From Palsa-1439 sp050015495 (lineage in GTDB: Bacteria; Verrucomicrobiota; Verrucomicrobiia; Palsa-1439), in assembly GCA_050015495.1 (NCBI GenBank), contig JBEKBH010000001.1, positions 176,634 through 240,633 on the forward strand: 64,000 nt of DNA. The letters run 5' to 3'. Every line of letters starts with the position of its first letter. Within the stretch, counting starts at the first letter, position 1. The notes beneath the pieces were generated by a model that ran no database searches, had not been told where the DNA came from, and was given only the letters and a program-made list of their open reading frames with translations. This document shows, piece after piece, positions 26,662 to 35,444 of the stretch. Made by a program: the position numbers and the translations under genes.

Positions 26662-27048
26662 TTAGTACGGACCCCAGTCAATACCAACGTTGGCCAACGA
26701 ACTCTTGGTCGCGGTGGAAATGAGGATTTGCCCGGTCCCCACAACCATGGTGGCAGGTGCGAAGGCGTTACCGAGCAGGTCCTGCGTCTTCCACGTCGTC
26801 TTCAAGTACGTTTGCGCGCCCGTCGTGTTAACGGTAGCGCCGTCCGTCTGGCCTGTCTCGAGAGCCCATTGATCAATGGCGGCGTCCTGCTGACGGCAGT
26901 CATTGAGAATGCGGCGACCCTGAGACTGTTTGCGGGCTTTGACGAAGCCCGGGACCGCGAGAGCGGCGAGCAACCCAACGATGGCAACCACTATCATGAT
27001 TTCAACCAGGGTGAACGCCGAACGGTCATTGCGGATCTTGTTGATCAT
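26662..27048 (-). CDS. pilA: Major type IV pilin
   Basis: A 128-residue prepilin with leader MINKIRNDRSA, then FTLVEIMIVVAIVGLLAALAVPGFVKARKQSQ: cleavage before Phe (after Ala rather than the usual Gly) and Glu5 present. The globular domain is small (about 85 residues) and has GAQTYLKTTWKTQDLLGNAF. The ATG at 27048 has a very strong GGGGAGGTGA ribosome site; codons upstream to 27108 precede that site. A sigma54 promoter lies at 27101-27116, as for pilA in other bacteria. A decayed copy lies immediately downstream. Assigned as the major pilin from its strong expression signals and monocistronic arrangement. Confidence 0.88.
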   Translation of the reverse strand: MINKIRNDRSAFTLVEIMIVVAIVGLLAALAVPGFVKARKQSQGRRILNDCRQQDAAIDQWALETGQTDGATVNTTGAQTYLKTTWKTQDLLGNAFAPATMVVGTGQILISTATKSSLANVGIDWGPY

Positions 27049-27100
27049 CTGATTCACCTCCCCTTTTTTGGTGATTTCTGCTTCCACGTCATGGTTTTCC

Positions 27101-27116
27101 AGCAGCATTGATGCCA
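27101..27116 (-). promoter_or_regulatory. Sigma54 (-24/-12) promoter of the major pilin gene
   Basis: On the minus strand TGGCATCAATGCTGCT: GG and GC separated by 10 bases, TGGCA block intact. The transcript would start near 27090, leaving a leader of about 40 bases that carries GGGGAGGTGA. Confidence 0.78.
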
Positions 27117-27417
27117 GTTGGCACGTGGAGCGCGGACGCCTATTTTCACCCGCTCATTTTTGAAGGTTGGCTGTTCTTTCCCACCCAGACCTGAGAATTC
27201 TTGCAGTTGTGCAAGCCACCGCGGGCATCAAACACGTGCCCGTACACAATTGTGCCGACATGTGAACAAGCCTGTTCGCGGCATCCGTCACCGCACGAGG
27301 TTCTGTCACCGGAGGTACACACTTCCGAAACTGGTCGTCGTCGCCAGGCTGCCACGTGACCGCGTTGGCGTGGGCTACGTTGTGGCAACGCCACTCACAT
27401 GGGCGCGGAACGCGACC
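27117..27417. other. Non-coding region upstream of the pilin promoter
   Basis: About 300 bases with no convincing gene on either strand. It lies between the regulator stop and the pilin -24/-12 element, so enhancer sites for a sigma54 activator would be expected here. Small dyads such as GTGGC-GTT-GCCAC (near 27380) are visible, but I cannot identify a repeated activator site. Confidence 0.5.
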
Positions 27418-28947
27418 TCACGCCGATGGTTGAAGCTTCTCCGCCTCAACCTCGTCTTCCGTGGATGGGGCGGCGAGCTTCCGATAAAGCGTCGCCATGC
27501 TGATGCCGAGCATCTCGGCAGCCTTCTCTTTGTCGCCGCCAGCGGCCTGAATCACCTGCTCGATGTAATCAACTTCTTGACGATGCAGAAACTCCTTGAG
27601 CTGCAGGGGCGGCAATCCCCGGCTCCACTGGGCCGCGTCGGCAGCCCTCTCGGCAAGCAACGGATCAATGGTCGATTCGCACATCTCGGGAGTCGTCACC
27701 ACCGCTGGCGGGCCGTATTGTGGAGGATCCATTCGGGGCACCACCGCACCGACCCCGGCCACGGCTTCGAGCACGCGCTCGGGCAGGTCCTTGAGCAATA
27801 CCACGCCGCCATCACAGAGCGCGCTCGCTCGTTCCACGGCGTTTTGCAATTCGCGCACGTTGCCGGGCCAGCGATAACTCTTCAACACGCCCATCACCTC
27901 GTCGGTGAAACGTGGCGGCGCGACTCCCTGCCGCTGGGAGATTTGTTGGATAAAATGCGTCACCAAGAGCGGGATGTCTTCCGTGCGCTCGCGCAACGCC
28001 GGGAGTTGGATCGGGATGACGCTGATGCGGTAATAGAGGTCTTCCCGAAACGACTTGTCGACCATCTTCTGCTGGAGCGGCTCGTTGGTCGACGCCAGAA
28101 CGCGGACATCAACTTTGATCGTGTCGGTGTCCCCTACCCGGCGTAGTTCCTTGTCTTGAAGAAAGCGCAGCAGCTTGCTCTGTAGACTTGGCGCCATGGA
28201 CCCGATTTCATCCAGAAGAATCGTGCCGCCATCGGCATGCTGGAACAGGCCCAGCTTGTCGAAGGCCGCCCCGGTAAAGGCGCCCTTGCGATGACCGAAC
28301 AGCTCCGATTCGAGCAGGTGCTCGGGAAGGGCGCTGCAATTGACAGCCACGAACGGCATGGCCGCGCGGCGGCTGTTGTAGTGCAGGGCGCGGGCGACCA
28401 GTTCCTTGCCCGTGCCACTTTCGCCAAGAATGAGCACCGTGGAATCGGTGTTGGCCACACGCTCGATGAGGCGATACACCGACTCCATCCGGGCGGTGGT
28501 GCCAATCATCGACTCAAAACGAAATTTTTCCTGCAGTTGACGGCGGAGTTCGACGTTCTCTTCGAGGGCATGCACCGCTTTTTGCTGAACAAGCGCGTTA
28601 TCGACGCGTTTGACCAACTCGTCGATCTGGAATGGTTTCTCGATAAAATCCTGCGCACCGGCCCGAAGCGCCTGCACCGCGCGCTCCTTCGTGCCCTGTC
28701 CCGTGATCATGACCACGGGAATGGAGCGATTATGTTCCTTCACCTGCTGTAACAGCTTCAACCCCAGTGGTTTGCCCTCCGGCATCTCGACGTCCGCCAA
28801 CACGAGATCCGGAGATTCATCCCTCGTCAGCTGCAAGGCTCGCTCCGGGCTGCTCGCTGGGATCACCTCATGGCGATGCTCCCGCAAGACCTCCGAGAGC
28901 ACGGCCACCATCGCCGGATCATCGTCGACTATAATTATCTTGGCCAT
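27418..28947 (-). CDS. NtrC/PilR-type sigma54 response regulator in the pilus block
   Basis: A 509-residue activator: receiver (1-120, phospho-Asp in LVLADVEMPEG, conserved Lys in IEKPFQ), AAA+ domain with GESGTGKELVARAL and GAFTGA and Walker B GTILLDEIGSM, then a long linker and a C-terminal Fis helix-turn-helix (KEKAAEMLGISMATLYRKL). GGAGGAATCAG precedes the ATG at 28947. The gene follows pilC by 77 bases on the same strand, and three sigma54 promoters stand before pilC, the pilin and pilM, so it is the likely PilR-equivalent. No PilS-like kinase is in the window. Confidence 0.93.
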   Translation of the reverse strand: MAKIIIVDDDPAMVAVLSEVLREHRHEVIPASSPERALQLTRDESPDLVLADVEMPEGKPLGLKLLQQVKEHNRSIPVVMITGQGTKERAVQALRAGAQDFIEKPFQIDELVKRVDNALVQQKAVHALEENVELRRQLQEKFRFESMIGTTARMESVYRLIERVANTDSTVLILGESGTGKELVARALHYNSRRAAMPFVAVNCSALPEHLLESELFGHRKGAFTGAAFDKLGLFQHADGGTILLDEIGSMAPSLQSKLLRFLQDKELRRVGDTDTIKVDVRVLASTNEPLQQKMVDKSFREDLYYRISVIPIQLPALRERTEDIPLLVTHFIQQISQRQGVAPPRFTDEVMGVLKSYRWPGNVRELQNAVERASALCDGGVVLLKDLPERVLEAVAGVGAVVPRMDPPQYGPPAVVTTPEMCESTIDPLLAERAADAAQWSRGLPPLQLKEFLHRQEVDYIEQVIQAAGGDKEKAAEMLGISMATLYRKLAAPSTEDEVEAEKLQPSA

Positions 28948-29024
28948 CTGATTCCTCCAGTCACTTTCCCCTGCAGTCATTCACCCGCGTCGCGTGCCCG
29001 CCGGCTGCCCCCGGTGGCGGGACT

Positions 29025-30236
29025 CTAAAATTGAACAATTTGGTTCAGTTTGAAGATCGGCAGAAACATGCAAATGACGATGCTGCCGACCACCACGCCG
29101 AGAAATACGATCAGCAAGGGTTCGATCAACGACGTCAATCCCGACAACGTGGCGTCGATTTCTTCGTCGTAGAAATCCGAAATTTTCTCCAGCATGACGT
29201 CCACCTTGCCGGTTTGTTCCCCCGCGGATACCATCCTCACCAACATCGGGGGAAAAATCGAATGCTGTCCCATGGCCACGGCCAGATTGTCTCCGTGCTC
29301 AATGCTGATGGCGGTCTTGATGACCGCGGCTTCCACGACCGTGTTGCCCGAAGATTGACCGACAATGTGCAGGGTTTCCAAAATGGGCACGCCGCTGCGA
29401 AGCAGGGCGGCAAATGTCCGTGAAAACCGCGAGATGCAAATCTTGTGGACGAGCTTCCCAAACACGGGCAACCGCAGTTTGGTGCGGTCCCAGAGCGCGG
29501 TTCCTCTTCGGGTGTGTTTGAATTTGACAACGCCAAAAACGAATCCGGCCGCCGTGCCCATCGCGAGAATAAAGTACGTTCGGATAAAGTCGCTGATATC
29601 GATAAGGATCTGCGTGGGGGCCGGCAATTGCGCGCCGAAGTCCTTGTAAATGTTGCCAAAAATCGGAATCACTTTGACGATCAGAAACAAGGCGATGCCC
29701 AGGGCGACAACGCACACGATCACCGGATAGCTCATCGCCGATTTCACCTTTTTCTTCAGGCGAGAACTCGATTCGAGATAACACGCGAGGCGATCGAGGA
29801 TTTCCGCCAGTAAGCCGCCCGTTTCCCCGGCTTCCACCATGCACACGTATAACTTGTTGAACACTTTGGGATGTTCCGCCAACGCCTCGGAAAACGCATG
29901 CCCTTGCTCGACTTGCTCGGTCGTCTGGCGCAGCACGGGCTTGAATGTCAGGCTCTCCGTTTGTTCTTCCAGCGCGGTCAACGACTGCACGAGGGGCAAT
30001 CCCGCGTCGATCATCGTCGCCAACTGCCGGGTGAACACGACCAAATCCTGGGCCTTTACCTTGCCCTGACGGCGCTTCCGTCCCGCCTTGTGTCCCGCCC
30101 CCCCCGCACGAATGGAAACGACCATCAGGCCACGATCCATCAGCGACGAAGCCGCCGCCTGTGCGTCTACCGCCTCGATGTCGCCATTGGTCGGACGCCC
30201 GGAGGCATCGCGCGCTTGATATATGAACCTCGCCAT
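29025..30236 (-). CDS. pilC: PilC/GspF inner-membrane platform protein
   Basis: A 403-residue protein with N-terminal MARFIYQARDASGRPTNGDIEA, two GspF domains (about 65-190 and 270-395) each with the family motif (FSEALAEHPKVFNKLYVCMVEAGETGGLL; MLVRMVSAGEQTGKVDVMLEKISDFYDEEID), and three membrane helices. It forms the base that the assembly ATPase acts on. No pilB, pilT or pilD lies in the window, so those must be elsewhere. It is the first gene of a pilC-regulator transcript that has its own sigma54 promoter at 30289-30304. Confidence 0.93.
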   Translation of the reverse strand: MARFIYQARDASGRPTNGDIEAVDAQAAASSLMDRGLMVVSIRAGGAGHKAGRKRRQGKVKAQDLVVFTRQLATMIDAGLPLVQSLTALEEQTESLTFKPVLRQTTEQVEQGHAFSEALAEHPKVFNKLYVCMVEAGETGGLLAEILDRLACYLESSSRLKKKVKSAMSYPVIVCVVALGIALFLIVKVIPIFGNIYKDFGAQLPAPTQILIDISDFIRTYFILAMGTAAGFVFGVVKFKHTRRGTALWDRTKLRLPVFGKLVHKICISRFSRTFAALLRSGVPILETLHIVGQSSGNTVVEAAVIKTAISIEHGDNLAVAMGQHSIFPPMLVRMVSAGEQTGKVDVMLEKISDFYDEEIDATLSGLTSLIEPLLIVFLGVVVGSIVICMFLPIFKLNQIVQF

Positions 30237-30288
30237 TGCCCGCTCGTCAGTTCCTTGTTGCCATCGACAAAAATCCTCCTCTGTATCG

Positions 30289-30304
30289 AGCAGCTAACAT
30301 GCCA
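30289..30304 (-). promoter_or_regulatory. Sigma54 (-24/-12) promoter of pilC
   Basis: On the minus strand TGGCATGTTAGCTGCT with the GG-N10-GC spacing. It lies about 53 bases before the pilC ATG. A GAGGAGG lies at the start of the leader. Confidence 0.75.
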
Positions 30305-30420
30305 CCGCGATTGATAAGATTTGGGGTCAAGTTTTTTCTTGCGGCGGCGTTGATTCACTGAAACAATTCGTCAGGCTGGTGCGAGGAATTCCCCTCGCGC
30401 AGGCTGGAGAAACGCAAGAA

Positions 30421-31233
30421 ATGCTGAAACCAACCCTCGATTGCCGCTGCTCCCCTGAGAAAATCACTTCCGTGGAAAACCGGCGCCCACACTGGCTCTT
30501 GCCCATTTTTGTCGCCATCGCTTGGACGAATTTGGTTGGGACCGTCCCCGCCCTTTCGGCAGAAGAAACCCACACCCCGATTGCGAGCATTAACCTATCG
30601 CTGACGAATCATGCTATCACCGTTCAGGCTGCGATTTCGGCGATACAAGAACCGTCCGGCGCGCGTGCTCCCTATGTCGTCAGCCTCATGGAAAGCAACG
30701 CCACGGTCCCGCTCGTTTACTGGTCGGACATGCAACCGAAACTCGCCGAGAAGGTAAAAGTCGGCAACGTCATCCGAGCCAAGGTCAAAGTGAGCCTCTA
30801 TCGAGATCGTCTGCAACTGCGAATTTCCGGGCCCGATGCCATCGACCTCGTGAGTGCAGCCCCCTCCACCGACGATTCCACCAACTCACCCGCGGAAGCC
30901 ACAAATGCTCCGCCCCCGGTTGTGCCCGCTACTCCCTCTTCCCCGCCGGTGCGGGCCGCGATCGGTAACATCAAGGAGGATTGGGTGGGACGGTGGGTGA
31001 TCATTTCCGGGACCATCTCGGGCAGCGACAACGGTGAGAAGAGCCGTCGGTTGAGCGTTCAGGATGCCACCGGTGAAATTCAGGTCGTGTTGGGCGAAAG
31101 CGAGTTGATCAACTTACCCATCCATGAATGGTTGCTGGGGCGCGTGGTAAAAATTACCGGCCCGGTAAATCTAGTTGACGAGAAACTGACCGTAGTCCCC
31201 CAGTCAGCCGACGCCGTCACGCTCGTCCGCTAG
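30421..31233 (+). CDS. Secreted protein with two OB-fold-like domains
   Basis: A 270-residue protein. A long signal region ends in TVPALSAEE, a likely signal peptidase site. Two similar domains follow: about 65-140 (YVVSLMESNATVPLVYWSDMQPKLAEKVKVGNVIRAKVKVSLYRDRLQLRI) and about 185-268 (GRWVIISGTISG...RRLSVQDATGEIQVVLGESELIN...GRVVKITGPVNLVDEKLTVVP), separated by a Ser/Pro/Thr-rich linker. Both follow the nucleic-acid-binding OB-fold pattern seen in secreted YhcR/YdeI-like proteins, but the ligand is unknown. GGAGAA precedes the ATG at 30421. It is divergent from pilC and convergent with the 5'-nucleotidase gene; the two stops share CTAG. Confidence 0.7.
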   Translation: MLKPTLDCRCSPEKITSVENRRPHWLLPIFVAIAWTNLVGTVPALSAEETHTPIASINLSLTNHAITVQAAISAIQEPSGARAPYVVSLMESNATVPLVYWSDMQPKLAEKVKVGNVIRAKVKVSLYRDRLQLRISGPDAIDLVSAAPSTDDSTNSPAEATNAPPPVVPATPSSPPVRAAIGNIKEDWVGRWVIISGTISGSDNGEKSRRLSVQDATGEIQVVLGESELINLPIHEWLLGRVVKITGPVNLVDEKLTVVPQSADAVTLVR

Positions 31234-32846
31234 TGACCAACCGGATTTGACGCGCTGCCCGATTCCGATTTTCGCCGGAGCCCCCACCACTCCCCCACAA
31301 CGGGTGTGATCGTGCCGCGTTTGCGAATATAGTTGATGACCGCCTCCCGAGTTTGGAAATCGTATTCCACCAGTTTCGACGCGGGTTGGTCCGCCAGTTC
31401 ACGCAGCCGTTTCCACCGTTGCCCGCCGCCGGCCAGATCGTAACTATTGAATGCCACGGCCAACCGTTGCGCTTCATCCAATGCCGAACCATCCGCACGG
31501 AGCAGGCTCACGGTACGCCCGCCCATTTTCGCCGCGGGATCGAAACTCCATTTCAGTCCCCAGATTCCCCGAAAGGCAGAGTTGTTGAACATGTCACAAT
31601 CCTCATCCAGCACGTCACGCAATTCCGCCGGCGTCAATTGGACGACCCCGATGGTGTTTTCATACGGCACAACGTTCCAAACATCACCCACGGTGATGGC
31701 GCCCTTCCTCAGCCCGATACGGTTCTCGACGATCCCGTGTACGATCGCGTCCACCTTCACTCCCCGTTCGCGCAACGCGTCGTCAATCGCCTTGAAAATC
31801 AGGTCGTGAATCGGCGTCTCCTTGTGCGGCAGCGCCCGCACCCACAAATCATCGGTCGCCTCACCGACAACAGCGCCGGACATTTTTTCGGCTCGGTCGA
31901 TCTCCCCACCCGTGAGCTTCCGTAAGTCCGGATCAAACGCGATATGCTCATCCATCAACAGTGTGTTGGACCGCCGATGGACGACCCGGCCCTTCTCCGT
32001 GTCAAACACCAGGTCCACGCGACCCAGGTAAATTCCGTAATAGTCCGCCTGGCTGTAGAGGATGCCGCTCACCTTGAATTCCGGGAAGTTGCGGTGCGTA
32101 TGCGCGCCAATGATCACGTCCAACTCGGGGAAATCGCGGGCAATCGCGTTGATCTGATTGGCGTGGTCGTCTCCCGCTTCCCGGTATCCCTGATGGCACA
32201 CCAGCACGAGGACCTGCGCACCGGCGGCGCGGACCTCGGGAACAACCCTCCGCAGTGTCTCCACGGAATCCACAAACTCCAGCCCCGGAATCAGCCGCGG
32301 ACGACTCCAACTCGGGACACCGGGTGTGTCCAAACCGATAATCCCCACTTTGACGCCATCGATCTCCTTCACGATATACGGCTTCAACCGCGACAGGATC
32401 GCCCGGGAGAGAGGATTGCCGCCATCCCTGGCCTCGTGGATGTTGGCGACGACGATGGGTATCTCGGCGCGCTCGGCGCTGGCCGCCAGTTTTTCCAACC
32501 CCCAATCGAACTCGTGGTTGCCCCACGTCCACGAATCGTAGCGCAGTTGGTTGAGACACTTCACCATGACCTGACCGCCCGTGAGAAAACTGACCGGCGT
32601 GCCCTGCATCGTGTCGCCGGCATCGACCAACAACACGTTCTTCTCATGCTCGCGGATTTGGCGAATCACCGTGGCGCAACGCGCGATGCCGCCCACGTTG
32701 GTCTGGCCTTCATAGCTCTCCGTCGGCAGGATGTTTCCATGCAGGTCACAGGTGTGGAGGATGACAATCGGCACCTCACGCGCCAACACCGTGGCGTGCC
32801 ACGCGACAGCGACAAGCGCGGCTCTGATAATGACCGACCGTAACAT
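31230..32846 (-). CDS. Secreted 5'-nucleotidase / UshA-like metallophosphoesterase
   Basis: A 538-residue exported enzyme. A signal peptide (1-22) is followed by the metallophosphoesterase domain with the metal motifs HTCDLHGN, DAGD, WGNHEFDWG and GAHTH (about 28-240). The 5'-nucleotidase C-terminal substrate domain follows (about 330-500, with GDVWNVVPYENTIGVVQLTPAELRDVL). It would release phosphate and nucleoside from periplasmic nucleotides. It is the last gene of a minus-strand run ygfZ-cyclophilin-small protein-nucleotidase with gaps of only 10-20 bases. Its TAG overlaps the convergent neighbour's stop in a CTAG palindrome. Confidence 0.92.
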   Translation of the reverse strand: MLRSVIIRAALVAVAWHATVLAREVPIVILHTCDLHGNILPTESYEGQTNVGGIARCATVIRQIREHEKNVLLVDAGDTMQGTPVSFLTGGQVMVKCLNQLRYDSWTWGNHEFDWGLEKLAASAERAEIPIVVANIHEARDGGNPLSRAILSRLKPYIVKEIDGVKVGIIGLDTPGVPSWSRPRLIPGLEFVDSVETLRRVVPEVRAAGAQVLVLVCHQGYREAGDDHANQINAIARDFPELDVIIGAHTHRNFPEFKVSGILYSQADYYGIYLGRVDLVFDTEKGRVVHRRSNTLLMDEHIAFDPDLRKLTGGEIDRAEKMSGAVVGEATDDLWVRALPHKETPIHDLIFKAIDDALRERGVKVDAIVHGIVENRIGLRKGAITVGDVWNVVPYENTIGVVQLTPAELRDVLDEDCDMFNNSAFRGIWGLKWSFDPAAKMGGRTVSLLRADGSALDEAQRLAVAFNSYDLAGGGQRWKRLRELADQPASKLVEYDFQTREAVINYIRKRGTITPVVGEWWGLRRKSESGSASNPVGH

Positions 32847-32856
32847 GGTTTCGGGT

Positions 32857-33057
32857 TCAATCCTTTTGCCGACGCGGCGGGTTCGCCCAACCTTGCGCCA
32901 TCAACCCCAGCAACTGCTGCAAGGCCGATTCATACGACACGCCTCTTCGCGCCGCGTCCATCCGCGCCCGCCGGTCGAGTTGCGCCGCCATCGCGACGCA
33001 CTTCTCCGACGGGCAACCCAACCGCGCCAACGCGACCGCGATTTCCTGAACCGTCAT
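32857..33057 (-). CDS. Small helical protein, unknown
   Basis: A 66-residue protein starting MTVQEIAVALARLGCPSEKCVAMAAQLDRRARMDAARRGVSYESALQQLLGL. It is Arg/Ala-rich and helical with two Cys spaced by four residues, without a signal peptide. The first half has the rhythm of a small helix-turn-helix or UBA-like bundle, but I do not recognise it. It is placed 18 bases after the cyclophilin gene and 10 bases before the nucleotidase gene, so it is very probably translated. Confidence 0.6.
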   Translation of the reverse strand: MTVQEIAVALARLGCPSEKCVAMAAQLDRRARMDAARRGVSYESALQQLLGLMAQGWANPPRRQKD

Positions 33058-33075
33058 GCGCCACAATCCACTCCC

Positions 33076-33666
33076 CTACTTCTTCAGCGCCTCCGCTCGC
33101 GTCGTGATGGACACTTTCATCGACACCGGGTCATTCGGATTGTCGCGCCCGTCGCGCGGAACGTTCGCGATCTTGTCCGCCACGTCCATCCCGGCAATCA
33201 CGTTTCCAAACACCGTGTAGCCTCCGTTGAGAAAACCGTTGTCCTTGACGTTGATGAAAAACTGGCTGCCGCTCGATCGCTTGTCCGGGTTGACCTGGTC
33301 GCCGAGTCGCGCCGTGGCCACCGTGCCGCGCGCGTGATCGCGCTTGATCTCCGCCTCGACCGTATAGCCGGGCCCGCCCGTGCCATGCGTGCTGCGGTCC
33401 GCGCTCTTGCTGTTGGGATCTCCTCCCTGGATCATGAAACCGGGAATCACCCGATGGAACGTCGTGCCGTCATAGAAGCCCTGTTTCGCGAGCTTGATAA
33501 AGTTGGCCACGGTCTTCGGCGCATCGTTGTCGTAAAACTCAATCACAATTTTCCCAAACTTCGTCTCCACCACCGCGACCTGATCTGTATCCGCTGCCAT
33601 GACATTGGTTCCTTTCAAAAGAAGTCCGACTGCCACCATACCGACCAACCACATCATTCGCCGCAT
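33076..33666 (-). CDS. Periplasmic cyclophilin-type peptidyl-prolyl isomerase
   Basis: A 196-residue exported cyclophilin. The signal peptide ends near VMAAD; the cyclophilin domain has FYDGTTFHRVIPGFMIQGGDP (catalytic Arg in FHRV), SSGSQFFINVKDN and YTVFGNVIAGMDV. It isomerises prolyl bonds during folding of exported proteins. TGGAGG lies before the ATG at 33666, which is preferred over an upstream ATG at 33699. The start overlaps the end of ygfZ by 13 bases. Confidence 0.92.
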   Translation of the reverse strand: MRRMMWLVGMVAVGLLLKGTNVMAADTDQVAVVETKFGKIVIEFYDNDAPKTVANFIKLAKQGFYDGTTFHRVIPGFMIQGGDPNSKSADRSTHGTGGPGYTVEAEIKRDHARGTVATARLGDQVNPDKRSSGSQFFINVKDNGFLNGGYTVFGNVIAGMDVADKIANVPRDGRDNPNDPVSMKVSITTRAEALKK

Positions 33667-34469
33667 ATTCGACAAACCTCCATTGGTTGATTGTTCCATT
33701 TGAGGGCGACGCCCACCTTCGCAAACTCGCGCCGAACATATCCAAGCGCGAGTGATTTGCCAAGTCGCGAGGAGAACATGGCGCTCGTCACCTGCCCCAC
33801 TTCGCGTCCGTCCGCAAGAATCTTGTCACCTCGCGCGGGCACGTCTTGCCCCGTCAATGCCATTTGCACCAACTGACGGTTCACATGACCGTACGTCTTG
33901 ATTCGGGCGATAGTTTCCTGGCCAATGTAACATCCCTTGTCGTAGTTGATGGCGCGCTTCTCCAAGCCTGCCTCGTTGGGAATCGTGTTCTCATCCATAT
34001 CCACGCCCCAACGCGGCACACCGGCCTCGATGCGTAGTGCTTCCAGCGCCCCGGCGTCAATTGTTCCCGTCATCCGTTCGGCGCTTACGACGCCGAGCCC
34101 AAGCGGGTGCTGGAATGTCACCGCGTCGGCCGGCAACTCCACCGGCGCGCTGCCAATTGCCAGCCACTCCCCCAGTGCTGCGCTGACATCCTCAATCATC
34201 ACGTCTTCCGTGATGATAAACTTCTCCAGCGACGGCGCCAGTCCGGGGCTTGTTTCCAGTAGAAACGCGTCCGCTTGGCAAATGACGTAGCCTTCCCCCC
34301 GCATTTTGCCTTTCGCGTTCAGAAACGCAGCGTAACAGATTTCTCCCACGTCCAACCCCTTGATGTCATTCGTGCACTGGCCATGCAGGAATTCCAGGCG
34401 ATCCGCGCCGGTGACGCGCAGTCGATTTCGCACCGCCGAAAGATCGGCAATCAATGGGCCATCGCTCAT
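33654..34469 (-). CDS. ygfZ: YgfZ/GcvT-like folate-binding protein
   Basis: A 271-residue protein of the aminomethyltransferase-fold family that supports Fe-S cluster enzymes via folate. LEFLHGQCTNDIKGLDVGEICYAAFLNAKGKM (about 21-52) and the signature DKGCYIGQETIARIKTYGHVNRQL (about 170-195, with the conserved Cys) are diagnostic. The frame is open far upstream (to 35351), but that part is antisense to tadA and the DUF1737-like gene; family similarity begins at MSDGPLIADLSAVRN. It is the first gene of the run leading to the 5'-nucleotidase. Confidence 0.9.
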   Translation of the reverse strand: MSDGPLIADLSAVRNRLRVTGADRLEFLHGQCTNDIKGLDVGEICYAAFLNAKGKMRGEGYVICQADAFLLETSPGLAPSLEKFIITEDVMIEDVSAALGEWLAIGSAPVELPADAVTFQHPLGLGVVSAERMTGTIDAGALEALRIEAGVPRWGVDMDENTIPNEAGLEKRAINYDKGCYIGQETIARIKTYGHVNRQLVQMALTGQDVPARGDKILADGREVGQVTSAMFSSRLGKSLALGYVRREFAKVGVALKWNNQPMEVCRICGE

Positions 34470-34607
34470 CAACCAAATACTGGACTCGCTCTCTTTATCC
34501 GGCAAATCAATCTTTTCCCGAGCTTCGGTTGGCGCTTGTCGACGCGTCCGCGATTGTGTTAAGAGCATCCCGATGAGGCGGCAACAAACTCGGGCGGAGG
34601 CGGGCCG

Positions 34608-34850
34608 ATGAGAATGCGGCAATCGCGAATCGTCGAATACAGGATCGTCATGGCGTCGAGCCCGGAAGGCTTGGCGGCCGAAGTGAACAAGCTGATCCTG
34701 GACCAGTGGCAACCGTTCGGCGGACTGGTGGTGACTCGGGAAGCTCTCTCGGGACTGATGCAATCGTTCATGCAGCCGATGGTCCGGGAACCGAAGAAGC
34801 GAGCCGGAAACCTCAAGGCCCAGGCGAGCGTCCCGCCAAATCTGGTTTGA
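34608..34850 (+). CDS. Small DUF1737-like protein
   Basis: An 80-residue protein. The core RIVEYRIVMASSPEGLAAEVNKLILDQWQPFGGLVV follows the DUF1737 pattern (short beta strand, helix, W-x-P-x-GG-x strand), a domain found alone or as a tail on other small proteins; its function is unknown. The C-terminus is basic. GGAGGCGGGCCG directly precedes the ATG, a good ribosome site. It is divergent from ygfZ and 70 bases before tadA. Confidence 0.65.
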   Translation: MRMRQSRIVEYRIVMASSPEGLAAEVNKLILDQWQPFGGLVVTREALSGLMQSFMQPMVREPKKRAGNLKAQASVPPNLV

Positions 34851-34919
34851 GACCCGCGACGGCCACGCCACGCAGCCAAATCGCTTGCCCACGCCCGCCG
34901 GACCCGTTAGTTTCGATTT

Positions 34920-35423
34920 GTGATTCAGCCCGGACGACCCGAGGAAACGCCCAAGGCCATTGATCTGACCAGCGACGACTATTTCATGGGCGAAGCGTTG
35001 CGGCTTGCGCGCATGGCCTATGAAACCAACGAAGTGCCCGTCGGCGCCGTCATCGTCCGCAACGCAACCATCATCGCCCGCGCCCACAATCAGGTGGAAC
35101 TGCTCAAGGACGCCACCGCCCACGCCGAAATTCTCGCGATCACGCAGGCTGCCAACGCTCTTGGTGACTGGCGACTCGAAGGCTGCACGCTGTTTGTCAC
35201 CAAAGAGCCCTGTCCGATGTGCGCGGGCGCCATCATGCTCGCACGCTTGAAGCGGCTGGTGTTCGGCGTTCGCGACGAGCGCGCCGGCGGCGCCGGCTCG
35301 GTGTTTCCCATCACCTCGGCCACCGGATTGAACCATGTCCTCGACGTCCAATCCGGCGTCAAGGAAACGGAAGCCCGGGCTTTATTGCAAAGTTTCTTCC
35401 GCGCCCGGCGCGCGGATGCGTGA
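34920..35423 (+). CDS. tadA: tRNA-specific adenosine-34 deaminase
   Basis: A 167-residue zinc deaminase that makes inosine at the wobble position of tRNA-Arg. The motifs TAHAEILAI (His and catalytic Glu) and EPCPMCAGAI (two zinc Cys) are intact; EVPVGAVIV and HVLDVQSGV are typical. The start is uncertain: GTG at 34920 gives a family-like N-terminus (LTSDDYFMGEALRLARMA); the ATG at 34986 would cut it short. It is convergent with the TPR protein gene, 21 bases away. Confidence 0.92.
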   Translation: MIQPGRPEETPKAIDLTSDDYFMGEALRLARMAYETNEVPVGAVIVRNATIIARAHNQVELLKDATAHAEILAITQAANALGDWRLEGCTLFVTKEPCPMCAGAIMLARLKRLVFGVRDERAGGAGSVFPITSATGLNHVLDVQSGVKETEARALLQSFFRARRADA

Positions 35424-35444
35424 TTCACTCGCGCCGCCCGCCAA

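Noticed and set aside
30255..30280. Possible 5-codon leader peptide (MATRN) before pilC
   Set aside because: Follows a GAGGAGG, but it is too short to distinguish from chance and no attenuator structure is visible.
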